Counted from the first letter of the stretch, positions 17,940 to 27,826 are shown. The stretch: 64,000 nt of DNA from Pseudolabrys taiwanensis (GCF_003367395.1 NZ_CP031417.1:4030001-4094000); one strand, 5' to 3'. Made by a program: numbers and translations. Notes: generated from the sequence alone by a model not told the origin.

Positions 17940-18758
17940 ATGTCCTTCAAGATCACCACCTGGAACATCAATTCCGTCCGCCTGCGCATCGATCTGGTCG
18001 CCAAATTTCTCAAGAGCGTGCGGCCGGACGTGCTTTGTCTGCAGGAGACCAAGTGTCCGGACGACGCCTTTCCGCTGAAGCGCTTCCATCGGCTGGGCTA
18101 CGAGCATGTCGCGCTGAACGGGCAGAAGGGCTATCACGGCGTCGCAATCGTCTCGCGCGCGCCGTTCGAGAGCTTCAAGTTCGATAACTTCTGCGGCAAG
18201 ACGGATTGCCGGCATATGTCGGTGGTGCTCGGCGAGCGAGCCGGTCTGAAGGATCCGCTCACGCTGCATAATTTCTATGTGCCGGCGGGCGGCGACGAGC
18301 CCGACCCCACGATCAATCCGAAGTTCGAACACAAATTGTCGTTCCTCGATGAGATGCAGGCGCATATGGGCCTGCGTCCCGCCGACAAGGAGCGCGCCAT
18401 TCTTGTTGGCGATCTCAACGTCGCGCCGCTCGAGCACGACGTGTGGAGCCACAAACAGATGCTGAAAGTGGTGTCGCACACGCCGATCGAATGCGAGAAG
18501 CTCGCGGCCGCGCAGAAGGCCGGCAATTGGGTCGATACCATGCGCGTGCACACGCCCGAGCCGGAGAAGCTCTATACGTGGTGGAGCTATCGCGCGATGG
18601 AGAACTGGCGCGTGTCGGATCGCGGCCGGCGGCTCGATCACATCTGGGCGTCGGATGCGATCGCCGGCGAAGTGTCGAAGATCAAGATCTTCAAGGATTA
18701 TCGCGGCGCCGAGAAACCGTCGGATCACGTGCCGGTGACGGCGACGATCGAGGTGTAG
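17940..18758 (+). CDS. xthA: Exodeoxyribonuclease III
   Basis: 272-residue endonuclease/exonuclease/phosphatase-fold enzyme that cuts DNA at abasic sites and trims 3' ends during base-excision repair. The characteristic boxes are all there: TTWNINSVR, CLQETK (metal-binding Glu), NFYVPAGG, GDLNVAP (catalytic Asp and Asn), RRLDHIW and the final SDHVPV (catalytic His). Full length. No strong ribosome-binding site precedes the ATG. The gene starts 41 bp after the MFS gene. Confidence 0.95.
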   Translation: MSFKITTWNINSVRLRIDLVAKFLKSVRPDVLCLQETKCPDDAFPLKRFHRLGYEHVALNGQKGYHGVAIVSRAPFESFKFDNFCGKTDCRHMSVVLGERAGLKDPLTLHNFYVPAGGDEPDPTINPKFEHKLSFLDEMQAHMGLRPADKERAILVGDLNVAPLEHDVWSHKQMLKVVSHTPIECEKLAAAQKAGNWVDTMRVHTPEPEKLYTWWSYRAMENWRVSDRGRRLDHIWASDAIAGEVSKIKIFKDYRGAEKPSDHVPVTATIEV

Positions 18759-18768
18759 CGCCTGCGGC

Positions 18769-18891
18769 CGTCATTCCGGGGCGCGAGCGTTAGCGAGCGA
18801 ACCCGGAATCCAGTACGCCGTGCCCCATCAGTATTGCGGCGCCTATCGATATGCTGCGGCGTACTGGACCCCCGCTTTCGCGGGGGTGACC
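18769..18891. repeat. Intergenic palindromic repeat, family A
   Basis: The left arm CGTCATTCCGGG...CCCGGAATCCAGTAC and the right arm GTACTGGACCCCCGCTTTCGCGGGGGTGAC share the inner pair CCAGTAC/GTACTGG. It lies between the convergent xthA and the 89-residue protein gene. Confidence 0.8.
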
Positions 18892-18934
18892 GTGTTGGGG
18901 GCCGGTTAACGGCGCGCGGCCCGAATGACAGCAA

Positions 18935-19204
18935 CTAACTCAGCGCGCCGAGCCTGCCATTGCGCGTCATGAAGCTCCGGCCCGGTCCGGTCACCGCGAT
19001 GCGCATGCGTCCGTCCAGCGCCGGCTTGCGCTCGATGAGGCCTCGGTCGAGCGCTTCCTCCCACACGGCCAGACGCGGACAGGATGTGCGCCACGCATCC
19101 ATCGTCTGCGTATACGTGCGCGGCTCCCGCGCCAGCCACTCCAGCAAGTCAAGCACGAGACTGTCGAGCGCACGGTCGGGCGCTCTCATTGTCTTGGTTG
19201 TCAT
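18935..19204 (-). CDS. Small winged-helix-like protein, coupled to the TauE gene
   Basis: 89 aa. The layout LDLLEWLAREPRTYTQTMDAW ... LAVWEEALDRGLIER ... AVTGPGRSFM reads as a compact winged-helix fold: three helices, then a two-strand wing. That is inference from pattern, not a family match. Its ATG overlaps the stop codon of the upstream exporter gene in an ATGA junction (19201-19204), so translation is probably coupled. It may regulate the exporter or simply travel with it. Confidence 0.7.
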   Translation of the reverse strand: MTTKTMRAPDRALDSLVLDLLEWLAREPRTYTQTMDAWRTSCPRLAVWEEALDRGLIERKPALDGRMRIAVTGPGRSFMTRNGRLGALS

Positions 19205-19959
19205 GGCGCCGCCTCCAGCGTTGGTATCGCCAACAGATACAGTCCTTGCAGCACGTAGATGCCGGACACCCCGGTGATGATGTGCCATGTCCAGGTGCGA
19301 TATTGCGTATCGCTCATCGCCTCCAGGAAGCGGCGCGCGACCGTCGTGCCGATGACGGAGCAGGCGATCGCCACCGCCATCATCGTCGTGTCGATCGTGG
19401 CCTGCGCGGCGAAGGCCGTGAAGTACAACAGCTTCGAGGTGTGGCCGACGATCTGGCAGAACGATTTGGTGGCCACGATCTCGCGGCGGCCGAGCTTGCC
19501 GCCGAGGAAGAAGGTGTCGATCAGCGGCCCGACCACGCCGGTGAGCAGCATCGAGGTCATGGAGATCGCGCCGTAAAGGAGGCCGTGGTCGATGCGTTCG
19601 GCGTCGGGCTTCAGCCGCGCGGGCAAGGCGCGCACGGCGAGCGGCAAGGTGCCGAGCAGCAGCATCGCGACCGCCTTGTCCGGCACGTACTGGAAGAACG
19701 CCCAGGCCACGAGCGCCAATAGCCCGCCGGCGAGAAAAGCCGCCGCCGCCCGCGGTCGCACATAGCGCCACCACAGCAGCGCTCGCCAGCCGTTCGATGC
19801 CATCTGGGTGACGGCGTGCAGGGCCATCGCATCCGCCACCGGCATCACCGCGAGCAGCACGCCGATCAGGATCATGCCGCCGGCCATGCCGAAGATGCCG
19901 GACAGGAACGCTGTCGCGAGCATACACGCCGCAAGCGCGGCCATCAGGGCAACGGACAT
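19201..19959 (-). CDS. TauE/SafE-family sulfite/organosulfonate exporter
   Basis: 252 aa with seven to eight predicted membrane helices. The N-terminal half carries the family pattern (TAFLSGIFGMAGGMILIGVLL, ALHAVTQMASNGWRALLWWRYV), and the second half repeats it (GVVGPLIDTFFLGG, GHTSKLLYF). Relatives export sulfite, sulfoacetate or similar anions, but substrates vary. The start chosen is MSVALMAAL at 19957-19959. A LysR-type regulator is encoded divergently about 85 bp away, and a small winged-helix-like gene is coupled downstream. Confidence 0.88.
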   Translation of the reverse strand: MSVALMAALAACMLATAFLSGIFGMAGGMILIGVLLAVMPVADAMALHAVTQMASNGWRALLWWRYVRPRAAAAFLAGGLLALVAWAFFQYVPDKAVAMLLLGTLPLAVRALPARLKPDAERIDHGLLYGAISMTSMLLTGVVGPLIDTFFLGGKLGRREIVATKSFCQIVGHTSKLLYFTAFAAQATIDTTMMAVAIACSVIGTTVARRFLEAMSDTQYRTWTWHIITGVSGIYVLQGLYLLAIPTLEAAP

Positions 19960-20045
19960 CGGCTCTCTATCTCCGGTGCTTTTTCTGCGCCGCTTGCCGG
20001 CGCCGTGCAAACGGCGTTAGCTGAGGCTCAGGCTTACTTTTCCTG

Positions 20046-20927
20046 ATGGTCGAGACAATGCGTCAGCTACCATTCCTCAATGGTATCAAGGCCTTCGAGG
20101 CCGCCGCGCGCACGGGCAGCTTCGCCCAGGCTTCCGCTGAGCTGCACGTCACGCCGGCGGCGGTCAGCCGATCGGTGCGGCTACTCGAGGAGCGGATGGG
20201 GCTGTCGCTGTTTCAGCGCAAGCCGAACGGCCTGCTGCTGACCGCGGCGGGCCGCGCCTATCAGGCAGGGCTGACCCAGATCTTCGACGCGCTGGCCAAC
20301 CTCACCGCGCAGGTTGCGGCGCTCGGCTCGCCCGGCGTCACCGTCGGCGTCGGTCCGACCTTCGCGATCCGTTGGCTTATCCCGCGGCTCGCCTCGTTCT
20401 ACGGCGAGCATCCGGGCATCGAGGTGCGCATCACGACGGGCGGCGCCGCGGCGCCGTTCGCCGCCGACTGGACCTGCGGCATCTATCTCGGCGACGGCCA
20501 TTGGCCGGGATTGATCGCCGAGCCGATGTTTGCCGCCGACCTTGTGCCGGTGTGCGCGCCGCCGCTCGCCAAGGCGCTGAGAAAGCCCGCCGATTTGAAG
20601 AACGCCAGCCTGTTGCGCGTCGCGCACGCTGCGGAGGACTGGCCTCTGTGGCTCAAGGCCGCCGGCGTCGCGCAGTTTGCGCCTACCGGGTCGCAATTCG
20701 AATATTACGGGCAGGCCTTGCAAGCGGCCGTCGACGGCCTGGGCGTCGCGATGGGCATTCGTCCGTACATCGATGACGATCTGGCGGCGGGGCGCCTGGT
20801 GGCGCCGTTCGATCTCGCCGTGCCGAAAGGCGAGCGCTGGTATCTGGTCTACGATCGGGCCCGCACCGACGAGCCGGGCTTTGCGGCGTTCCGCGCCTGG
20901 CTGATGCGCGTGGCGCAAGGCGCGTAA
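20046..20927 (+). CDS. LysR-family transcriptional regulator (GcvA-like)
   Basis: 293 aa. The N-terminal helix-turn-helix (GIKAFEAAARTGSFAQASAELHVTPAAVSRSVRLLEERMG) is followed by the RKPNGLLLTAAGRAYQ linker and a periplasmic-binding-protein-like effector domain. The start LPFLNGIKAFEAAAR and the second half resemble the GcvA group. It is divergent from the TauE-type exporter gene and likely controls it. The effector is unknown. Confidence 0.9.
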   Translation: MVETMRQLPFLNGIKAFEAAARTGSFAQASAELHVTPAAVSRSVRLLEERMGLSLFQRKPNGLLLTAAGRAYQAGLTQIFDALANLTAQVAALGSPGVTVGVGPTFAIRWLIPRLASFYGEHPGIEVRITTGGAAAPFAADWTCGIYLGDGHWPGLIAEPMFAADLVPVCAPPLAKALRKPADLKNASLLRVAHAAEDWPLWLKAAGVAQFAPTGSQFEYYGQALQAAVDGLGVAMGIRPYIDDDLAAGRLVAPFDLAVPKGERWYLVYDRARTDEPGFAAFRAWLMRVAQGA

Positions 20928-20974
20928 CAGCACCCGACGCAGATCGTCCGCTCATAAGCGACGAACAGCTCTCC

Positions 20975-21014
20975 AAAAAAAGGTGAGGCCCCGGTCCTTG
21001 CGAACCGGGGCCTC
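20975..21014 (-). terminator. Rho-independent terminator behind amtB
   Basis: On the minus strand GAGGCCCCGGTTCGCAAGG and its mate CCGGGGCCTC form a strong stem (20985-21014), followed by ACC and seven T residues (20975-20981). It lies about 60 bp after the amtB stop codon and ends the glnK-amtB transcript. Confidence 0.9.
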
Positions 21015-21072
21015 TTACGGAAGGGACAGTGCCGGGTTTCCGCCCCTACCGAACTCTTACGCCGTTGCCGGC

Positions 21073-22404
21073 TTACTGCACGGTTTCGCCGTGCAGCGTG
21101 ATGTCGAGGCCTTCCTCTTCGCCCTGCTCGGTCGGACGCAGGCCGATCACCGCCTTGACGATGTAGAGGATGATCGCCGTCACGATCGCCGTGTAGATGA
21201 TCGTCACCGCGACGCCGTAGATCTGCGTGCCGACGCTCGCATCTTTGCCGAGCGGGTTGACCGCCGCATCAGCGAAGACACCGGTCAGGATCGCACCGAT
21301 GATGCCGCCGACGCCGTGGACGCCGAAAGCGTCGAGCGAGTCATCGTAGCCCAGCGCCTTCTTCACATGGACGGCGGCGATGTAGCAGCCGACGCCAGCG
21401 AGGAGGCCGATGATCAGCGCGCCGGTCGGATTGACGAAGCCCGAAGCCGGGGTGACGGCGACGAGACCGGCAACCGCGCCGGAGACGATGCCGAGGACGC
21501 TCGGCTTCTTCGCGATGATCCACTCGGCGAACATCCAGGCGAGCGCCGCCGCAGCGGTGGCAACCTGGGTGTTGATCATGGCCGCACCAGCGAGCGCGTT
21601 GGAGGCCGCAGCCGAACCGGCGTTGAAGCCGAACCAGCCGACCCACAGCAGCGAGGCGCCGATGAAGGCATAGACCAGGTTATACGGCGCCATCGAGACG
21701 GTGCCGTAGCCCTTACGCTTGCCGAGGATCAGCGCGCACACCAGGCCGGCAACGCCAGCGTTGATATGCACCACGGTGCCGCCGGCGAAGTCGAGCACGC
21801 CGGCCGAACCGAGGAAGCCGCCGCCCCAGACCCAGTGCGCGATCGGGCAGTACACGAAGATCAGCCAGAGACCCATGAACCACATCATCGCCGAGAACTT
21901 CATACGTTCGGCGAAGGCGCCGGCGATGAGGGCGGGCGTGATGATGGCGAAGGTCATCTGGAAGGTGATGAACACGGTCTCGGGGATCGTGGCCGCGAGC
22001 GAGTTCGTCGTTTCGGCGCCGACACCGGCGAGGAACAGCTTCGAGAAGCTGCCGATGTAGGCGTTCATGCTGCCTTCGGTGAAGGCCATCGAATAGCCGA
22101 GGATCATCCAGAGCACGGTGACGAGACAGGTGATGGCGAAGGACTGCATCACGGTGGCAAGCACGTTCTTCTTACGCACCATGCCGCCGTAGAACAGGCC
22201 GAGGCCCGGGATGGTCATCATCAGAACGAGCGCGGTCGAAGTCAGCATCCAGGCCGTATCGCCGGTGTCGAGCTTCGGCGCGGGAGGAGCTGCGGCAGCA
22301 GCCGGTGCGGCCGCTTGCGCGAACGCGCCGTCGGCGAGAGCGAGACCGACGGCGAGGGCGCCAAGTGCGACTAGCCCCGCTGTCGTAAACTTCTTCAACG
22401 TCAT
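21073..22404 (-). CDS. amtB: Ammonium transporter AmtB
   Basis: 443 aa, including an N-terminal signal peptide and an Ala/Pro-rich linker, then eleven membrane helices. The Amt signature is DFAGGTVVHINAGVAGLVCALILG, whose His is one of the two pore histidines; the other lies in FGVHGVGGIIGAILTGVF. The C-terminal tail (GLRPTEQGEEEGLDITLHGE) is the normal regulatory tail that binds P-II proteins. AGGAG precedes the ATG. It follows glnK by 34 bp in the same operon and ends at a clear terminator. Confidence 0.97.
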   Translation of the reverse strand: MTLKKFTTAGLVALGALAVGLALADGAFAQAAAPAAAAAPPAPKLDTGDTAWMLTSTALVLMMTIPGLGLFYGGMVRKKNVLATVMQSFAITCLVTVLWMILGYSMAFTEGSMNAYIGSFSKLFLAGVGAETTNSLAATIPETVFITFQMTFAIITPALIAGAFAERMKFSAMMWFMGLWLIFVYCPIAHWVWGGGFLGSAGVLDFAGGTVVHINAGVAGLVCALILGKRKGYGTVSMAPYNLVYAFIGASLLWVGWFGFNAGSAAASNALAGAAMINTQVATAAAALAWMFAEWIIAKKPSVLGIVSGAVAGLVAVTPASGFVNPTGALIIGLLAGVGCYIAAVHVKKALGYDDSLDAFGVHGVGGIIGAILTGVFADAAVNPLGKDASVGTQIYGVAVTIIYTAIVTAIILYIVKAVIGLRPTEQGEEEGLDITLHGETVQ

Positions 22405-22438
22405 GGTTTACTCCTATCGATCTTGTTCTGTGCGGGTG

Positions 22439-22915
<477 letters not shown>

Positions 22916-23128
22916 CTATCGGACTGATTCGGTTACGCTAATCGGCCGCGGCGGAATCCAGCCCTCAGAGGGGCAGCAGCTGCCGCATGAATTTGCATCA
23001 AGAAATAGGCAGTCTGATTAAAAAATGATCAGCCTGGGAGTGCGGTTTTACAGGCACCCATATTGGCGCCTCTACAAGCGCCAATAGCTTTGGATATTGA
23101 AGGGGTTCGTTGCGCCCTGACGGCGCGA

Positions 23129-23159
23129 GGGGACGCGCGGCCCGCGCGGACGCGTCCCC
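23129..23159 (-). terminator. Strong hairpin behind the upstream P-II gene
   Basis: Arms GGGGACGCG (23129-23137) and CGCGTCCCC (23151-23159) pair perfectly around a GC-rich centre, 16 bp past the stop codon of the P-II gene on the minus strand. No T-tract follows, so termination here may be partial or Rho-assisted. Confidence 0.5.
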
Positions 23160-23175
23160 ATCGCGGTACCTCCGC

Positions 23176-23535
<360 letters not shown>

Positions 23536-23638
23536 CTATTCCAGGCGGGCGCCCGGCGGCCTTGAGACTAAAGCATCGTTGTTGGCTCGCCCGCCCGCAA
23601 AGCGCCGCGTTCAGGCAAATCAAGCCGGCATTATCGCC

Positions 23639-24418
23639 TTATCGCGCAGACGTCGCCAGCCCGAGATCCTTGATGACCTGCGGCAGCAGGGCGCGGACCT
23701 GCACCGGGCTCATGCCGGGCGTCACGCGGCGGTCATAGAGCAGCCGTAGCAGCGAACGGTCGTAGACCGTGAGGTAGCCGACCATGCGGCCCTGATTGAG
23801 CGTGGTGAACGGATTGCGCTGGTCATGGTTGGACAGACCGAAGGCGTGCAGCAGTTCATGATAGGCGCAGTCGAAGAAGACTTGATCGCCTTTGTCGACG
23901 ATGATGAACGACACCGAGCGCACAATGTCGCCGTCGGCGGTCGACTTGACGCTGGTCATGCATTGCGGATCGGTGCGCGCCACAAATTCGCGCGTGACTT
24001 TGGCGCCGAACGCTTCTTCCAGCGCAGACCGGAAGTCCTTCTCATCGATCAGGCGAATGTCGATGTCGGCCTGTTGCGCGCCTTGTGCCAGCGATAGGTT
24101 CAGTGCCGGCACGGCGCGCGCATAGTCCTCGACAACCGCTTGCATCTCGGCGACGCGATCGACACTGCCGCCCGCGTAAACGCGCGCCCGGATCGGATGC
24201 TCGAAGCGGCGAATGCCGCGCGGCCTGGCGCCGATACGCAGATCCGAGCCGAAGGCGAGCGCCATGAAGCCACGCGTGAGCTCGGCCCGGGTGAACCGCG
24301 TGTATTGCGGCGGCGCGCCCGCGACGCTGCCGTGCGGCGGCCGCTCGCGGTTGGAAGCGGCGTGAACCGGCTGTGCAGGATGTGCAAAGAACGCCAGTAT
24401 CGCAATGGCGACGGCCAT
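23639..24418 (-). CDS. DUF2927-family secreted protein with an HExxH motif
   Basis: 259 aa. A signal peptide (MAVAIAILAFFAHPAQPVHA) precedes a region matching DUF2927: FTRAELTRGFMALAFGSDLRIG near the start, then FDCAYHELLHAFGLSNHDQRNPFTTLNQ. HELLHAFG fits an HExxHxxG zinc-protease pattern, with Asn and His at the next positions. The ATG at 24416-24418 is chosen because the signal peptide begins there; the frame stays open further upstream through repeat DNA. Function unknown; a periplasmic metalloprotease is an inference. Confidence 0.82.
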   Translation of the reverse strand: MAVAIAILAFFAHPAQPVHAASNRERPPHGSVAGAPPQYTRFTRAELTRGFMALAFGSDLRIGARPRGIRRFEHPIRARVYAGGSVDRVAEMQAVVEDYARAVPALNLSLAQGAQQADIDIRLIDEKDFRSALEEAFGAKVTREFVARTDPQCMTSVKSTADGDIVRSVSFIIVDKGDQVFFDCAYHELLHAFGLSNHDQRNPFTTLNQGRMVGYLTVYDRSLLRLLYDRRVTPGMSPVQVRALLPQVIKDLGLATSAR

Positions 24419-24451
24419 TTTCGCGCGCCGCTGCCGCTGGCTCTTCTTCTT

Positions 24452-24590
24452 CGCTCCCCTTTGTGCGGAGGGATCGGGGATGGCGGTCAACGCGGCGTGG
24501 CTCGTCTCATCGAACAGGCGTGGACTCCCGCCCCGCTCGCCTGCGCTGGCGTTATGGCGAGCGGCCGTCCCCGCAAGGGGGAGGGTCAGA
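24452..24590. repeat. Degenerate intergenic repeat, family B
   Basis: Words such as GCTCCCCTTTGTGCGGAGGG, CCCGCCCCGCTCGCCTGCGCTGGCG and CCCCGCAAGGGGGAGGG match the family B outer arms, but the inner part is decayed. It fills most of the gap between the DUF2927 gene and tesB. Confidence 0.6.
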
Positions 24591-24623
24591 AAGCCGAGCG
24601 CGGGGTGCGTCATCGTCGCCAGC

Positions 24624-25487
24624 TTACTCCCGCCGTTCACGCACCAGACCTTCCTGCGCGACCGAAGCCACCAGCGTGCCGTCGCGCGTAAAGATAAGAC
24701 CGCGCGAGAAGCCGCGCGAACCGTGCAGGTTAGGCGAATCTTGCGCATAGAGCAGCCACTCGTCGGCGCGGAACGGCCGGTGAATCCATAACGCGTGATC
24801 GAGACTTGCGGCCATGAATTGCTTCTCGAACAGGGTGCGGCCATGGCGCGCAAGCGACGCATCGAGGATCGTCAGATCGGATGCGTAGGCGAGCACGCAT
24901 TGATGGATCGCCGGATCGTCCGGCAGCCGGCCGGTGGCGCGAAACCACAGATGAAAAAGTCCGTTCGGATATTTCTTGCCGGCATAACGATCGAACTCCA
25001 CCGGCCGCATCTCGATCGGGCGATCGCGTTCGAAATAGCGGCGGACCGGCTCCGGCATATGCGGCAGCAGGTTCTTGCGCATCTCGCTCTCGTTCGGGAG
25101 CTCTTCGGGCGGCGTTACCTGCGGCATCTCGACTTGGTGATCGAGGCCCTGCTCATCCGCCTGAAACGACACCAGCATCGAAAAGATGGCGTGGCCGTGC
25201 TGCCGGGCGGTGACGCTGCGCGTGGTGAAGCTCTTGCCGTCGCGGATGCGATCGACGTCGTAGATGATCGGCACCTTGGGATCGCCGGGCAGGATGAAAT
25301 AAGCGTGCAGCGAATGCGCCCGCCGGCTCGGATCGACCGTGCGTATGGCCGCGACCAGCGCCTGTCCGATCACCTGGCCGCCGTAGACCCGTTGCCAGCC
25401 GTCCTGCGGCGAGCGGCCGCGAAACAGATTGAGGTCGAGCGGCTCGAGATCGAGGACGGAAAGCAGGTGGTCGACGGCGCCGGACAT
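24624..25487 (-). CDS. tesB: Acyl-CoA thioesterase II
   Basis: 287 aa, a double hot-dog thioesterase that hydrolyses medium- and long-chain acyl-CoA. Family words include RVYGGQVIGQALVAA, HSLHAYFILPGDPKVPIIYDVDRIRDG in the first half, then ASDLTILDASLARHG and SLDHALWIHRPFRADEWLLY (active-site Asp) in the second. Full length, ATG at 25485-25487. It stands alone between two transcription units. Confidence 0.95.
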   Translation of the reverse strand: MSGAVDHLLSVLDLEPLDLNLFRGRSPQDGWQRVYGGQVIGQALVAAIRTVDPSRRAHSLHAYFILPGDPKVPIIYDVDRIRDGKSFTTRSVTARQHGHAIFSMLVSFQADEQGLDHQVEMPQVTPPEELPNESEMRKNLLPHMPEPVRRYFERDRPIEMRPVEFDRYAGKKYPNGLFHLWFRATGRLPDDPAIHQCVLAYASDLTILDASLARHGRTLFEKQFMAASLDHALWIHRPFRADEWLLYAQDSPNLHGSRGFSRGLIFTRDGTLVASVAQEGLVRERRE

Positions 25488-25669
25488 TGAGCTGGTTCCT
25501 TGACAAGGTCAGTCAAAGACGCCCCGTAACGGCGCGAAGTCAAGCCACACCGGCGGAGACGTCAGCGTCGCGGGCGGCCGCCTTCCAAGCGCCCACTGCG
25601 CGAATTTCCTCAGGTGCTGCAAAGGCCTGAATAGACTAGAGTGCCGCGGTAAGTTGAAGGAACCGGATC

Positions 25670-26899
25670 ATGGCGGGACAGCGAGAACGGCGGGATGTGG
25701 TGATCGGTGGGGCGGGCTTTGCGGGCCTGGCGCTGGCGATCGCCCTGCGGCAAGGGCTGGGCGACAGCTTTACCGTGACGGTCGCCGATCCGGCGCTGGC
25801 GCAGGAGAAGTCGAAGGACCCCCGCGCCTCGGCGATCGCGGCGGCGGCCCGGCGGCTGTTTGACGCCATCGAGGTCTGGCAGGCGGTCGAAGAGGAGGCG
25901 CAGCCGATCCTCGACATGGTCGTGACCGACTCGAAGCTCGACGACGTCGTCCGCCCGACCTTTCTCACCTTCGGCGGTGAAGTCGAAGAGGGTGAGCCCT
26001 TCGCCCACATGATCGAGAACCGGCTTTTGGTCGATGCGCTGGTCGCCAAGGCGAAGGCGCTCGGCATCGATCTGCGTGCGACTTCGGTGACGACCTTCGA
26101 GAATGCCGGCAATCGCGTCGAGGTGAGCTTGGCCGATGGCGCGACCTTGTCGGCGCGTTTGCTCGTTGGCGCCGACGGTGGACGCTCGCTTATCCGCGAG
26201 CATGCCGGCATTGCCACGCACGGCTGGGACTACGATCAATCGGCGATCGTCACGACGGTCGCGCATGAACGGCCGCATAACGGCCGCGCCGAAGAACATT
26301 TTCTGCCGTCGGGTCCGTTCGCGATCCTGCCGCTCACCGGCAATCGTGCCTCGATCGTGTGGACCGAAAAGCGGCGCGAAGCCGAGCGCATGGTGGCATT
26401 GCCCGACGACGAGTTTCTCTATGAGCTGGAGAAGCGCTTCGGTTTGCATCTCGGCGATTTGCAGGTGGTCGGGCCGAAGCGCGCGTTTCCGCTCGGTCTG
26501 TTCACGGCGCGCTCGTTCATCGGCGAGCGGCTGGCGCTGGTCGGCGACGCCGCGCATATCATTCATCCGATTGCCGGACAGGGCCTCAACATGGGCCTGC
26601 GCGACGTCGCGGCATTGGCGGAAGCCGTGGCGGACGCGGCCCGGCTCGGCCTCGATATCGGCGCGCCGGACGTTCTTGCGCGGTATCAGCGCTGGCGCCG
26701 CTTCGACACGGCGATGATGGGCGTGGCAACGGACGGGCTGAACAAGTTGTTCTCCAACCGCTCCGATGTGCTGCGCTTCGTGCGCGACATTGGCTTGGGC
26801 GTGGTCGAACGGTTGCCGCGCTTGAAGCAGGCCTTCATTCGCGAGGCAGCGGGGTTTACCGGCGACGTGCCGAAGCTGCTGAAGGGCGAGGGGCTCTAG
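25670..26899 (+). CDS. FAD-dependent ubiquinone-biosynthesis hydroxylase (UbiH/UbiF/COQ6 family)
   Basis: 409 aa flavoprotein monooxygenase. Three FAD motifs are clear: the N-terminal GGAGFAGLALAIAL, the central GADGGRSLIR, and ALVGDAAHIIHPIAGQGLNMGLRDVAAL, the signature of the UbiH/COQ6 family that hydroxylates the ubiquinone ring. Which ring carbon it attacks (UbiH, UbiF, UbiI, UbiL or UbiM) cannot be settled, so no symbol is given. AAGGAA precedes the ATG at 25670. It lies divergent to tesB. Confidence 0.9.
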   Translation: MAGQRERRDVVIGGAGFAGLALAIALRQGLGDSFTVTVADPALAQEKSKDPRASAIAAAARRLFDAIEVWQAVEEEAQPILDMVVTDSKLDDVVRPTFLTFGGEVEEGEPFAHMIENRLLVDALVAKAKALGIDLRATSVTTFENAGNRVEVSLADGATLSARLLVGADGGRSLIREHAGIATHGWDYDQSAIVTTVAHERPHNGRAEEHFLPSGPFAILPLTGNRASIVWTEKRREAERMVALPDDEFLYELEKRFGLHLGDLQVVGPKRAFPLGLFTARSFIGERLALVGDAAHIIHPIAGQGLNMGLRDVAALAEAVADAARLGLDIGAPDVLARYQRWRRFDTAMMGVATDGLNKLFSNRSDVLRFVRDIGLGVVERLPRLKQAFIREAAGFTGDVPKLLKGEGL

Positions 26900-26920
26900 C
26901 TGGCGCTGCCGCACACTCTG

Positions 26921-27038
26921 CGTCGTGCCCGGGCTTGACCCGGGCATCCATGATGAGCTTCCACCCATGAGGGCCGTACGTTCGGCCTTACGATGACGTA
27001 AGGCCTCATGGATTGCCGGGTCAAGCCCGGCAATGACA
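26921..27038. repeat. Intergenic palindromic repeat, family A variant
   Basis: Left arm GTGCCCGGGCTTGACCCGGGCATCCATGA, right arm TCATGGATTGCCGGGTCAAGCCCGGCAATGAC. The copy at 47408 has the same two-arm form. Both are the TTGACC-CATCCATGA variant of family A. Confidence 0.8.
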
Positions 27039-27068
27039 GCGGATAGGTTATAGGTTAGCGACAGCAGA

Positions 27069-27698
27069 TCACGTCAGCGGCACGCTGCCGACATGATCCT
27101 TGAAGCCTTGGCGCGATGAGATCGATGCGAACCAGCGGTCGAGGTTCGGCATCGGCGGGCGGTCCTTGATCAGGTTCACGAAGCGATAGCAGACGCAGCC
27201 GACCGGGATGTCGCCATAGGAGAAGGCATCGCCCGCGACGTAAGGCGACTTGCCGAGACGCTCGTCGAGCATGGCCATCGCCTCGATGGTCTTCTTCGTC
27301 TGCGTCTCGATCACGGCGTGGTCGCGTTTTTCCGGCGGCGTGCGGATGAGGCCCCAGAACACCGGCGTGATGGCCGGATTGGCGACCGAGAGCTGCCAGT
27401 CCATCCACTGGCTGGCGAGCGCGCGCGCTCTCAGGTCTTTCGGTTCGAGCGCACCGGCCTTGTCGTGCTTGGCGGCAAGATAACGCACGATCGAATTCGA
27501 CTCCCACAGGATGAAGCCGTCGTCTTCTTCCAGCGTCGGCACCAGCGCGTTGGGGTTCATCGACAGATAAGGCGCTTCCTTGGTCTTGCCGAAGGCGCCG
27601 CCGACATCGAGCCGCGTATGCTCGAGCTTGAGCTCGCCGATGGTCCACATGACCTTCTGCACGTTGATCGAATTGTTGCGGCCCCAGATCTTGAGCAT
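27069..27698 (-). CDS. Glutathione S-transferase family protein
   Basis: 209 aa. The N-terminal thioredoxin fold (MLKIWGRNNSINVQKVMWTIGEL) carries the Asn/Ser motif of beta-type bacterial enzymes. NALVPTLEEDD and WESNSIVRYLA (glutathione-binding Glu-Ser) follow, then an all-helical C-terminal domain ending in YGDIPVGCVCYRFVN. The substrate is unknown. ATG at 27696-27698; a family A repeat follows upstream, and the gene is not in an obvious operon. Confidence 0.9.
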   Translation of the reverse strand: MLKIWGRNNSINVQKVMWTIGELKLEHTRLDVGGAFGKTKEAPYLSMNPNALVPTLEEDDGFILWESNSIVRYLAAKHDKAGALEPKDLRARALASQWMDWQLSVANPAITPVFWGLIRTPPEKRDHAVIETQTKKTIEAMAMLDERLGKSPYVAGDAFSYGDIPVGCVCYRFVNLIKDRPPMPNLDRWFASISSRQGFKDHVGSVPLT

Positions 27699-27718
27699 TG
27701 ATGCGTTCTCCCTGGACT

Positions 27719-27812
27719 GTCATGCCCGCGAAAGCGGGCATCCAGTACTCTCTGCTTGCTTTGGTTTTAGACGACGGTGGTTACTGGATCGCCCGCTTTG
27801 GCGGGCGATGAC
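27719..27812. repeat. Intergenic palindromic repeat, family A
   Basis: GTCATGCCCGCGAAAGCGGGCATCCAGTA at the left and TACTGGATCGCCCGCTTTGGCGGGCGATGAC at the right. It lies between the GST gene and the Trm112-like gene. Confidence 0.85.
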
Positions 27813-27826
27813 ACGAGCATACGAGG

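Noticed and set aside
20983..22374. A 463-codon frame on the plus strand opposite amtB
   Set aside because: Shadow frame of amtB: highly charged, low-complexity product and no plausible start context.
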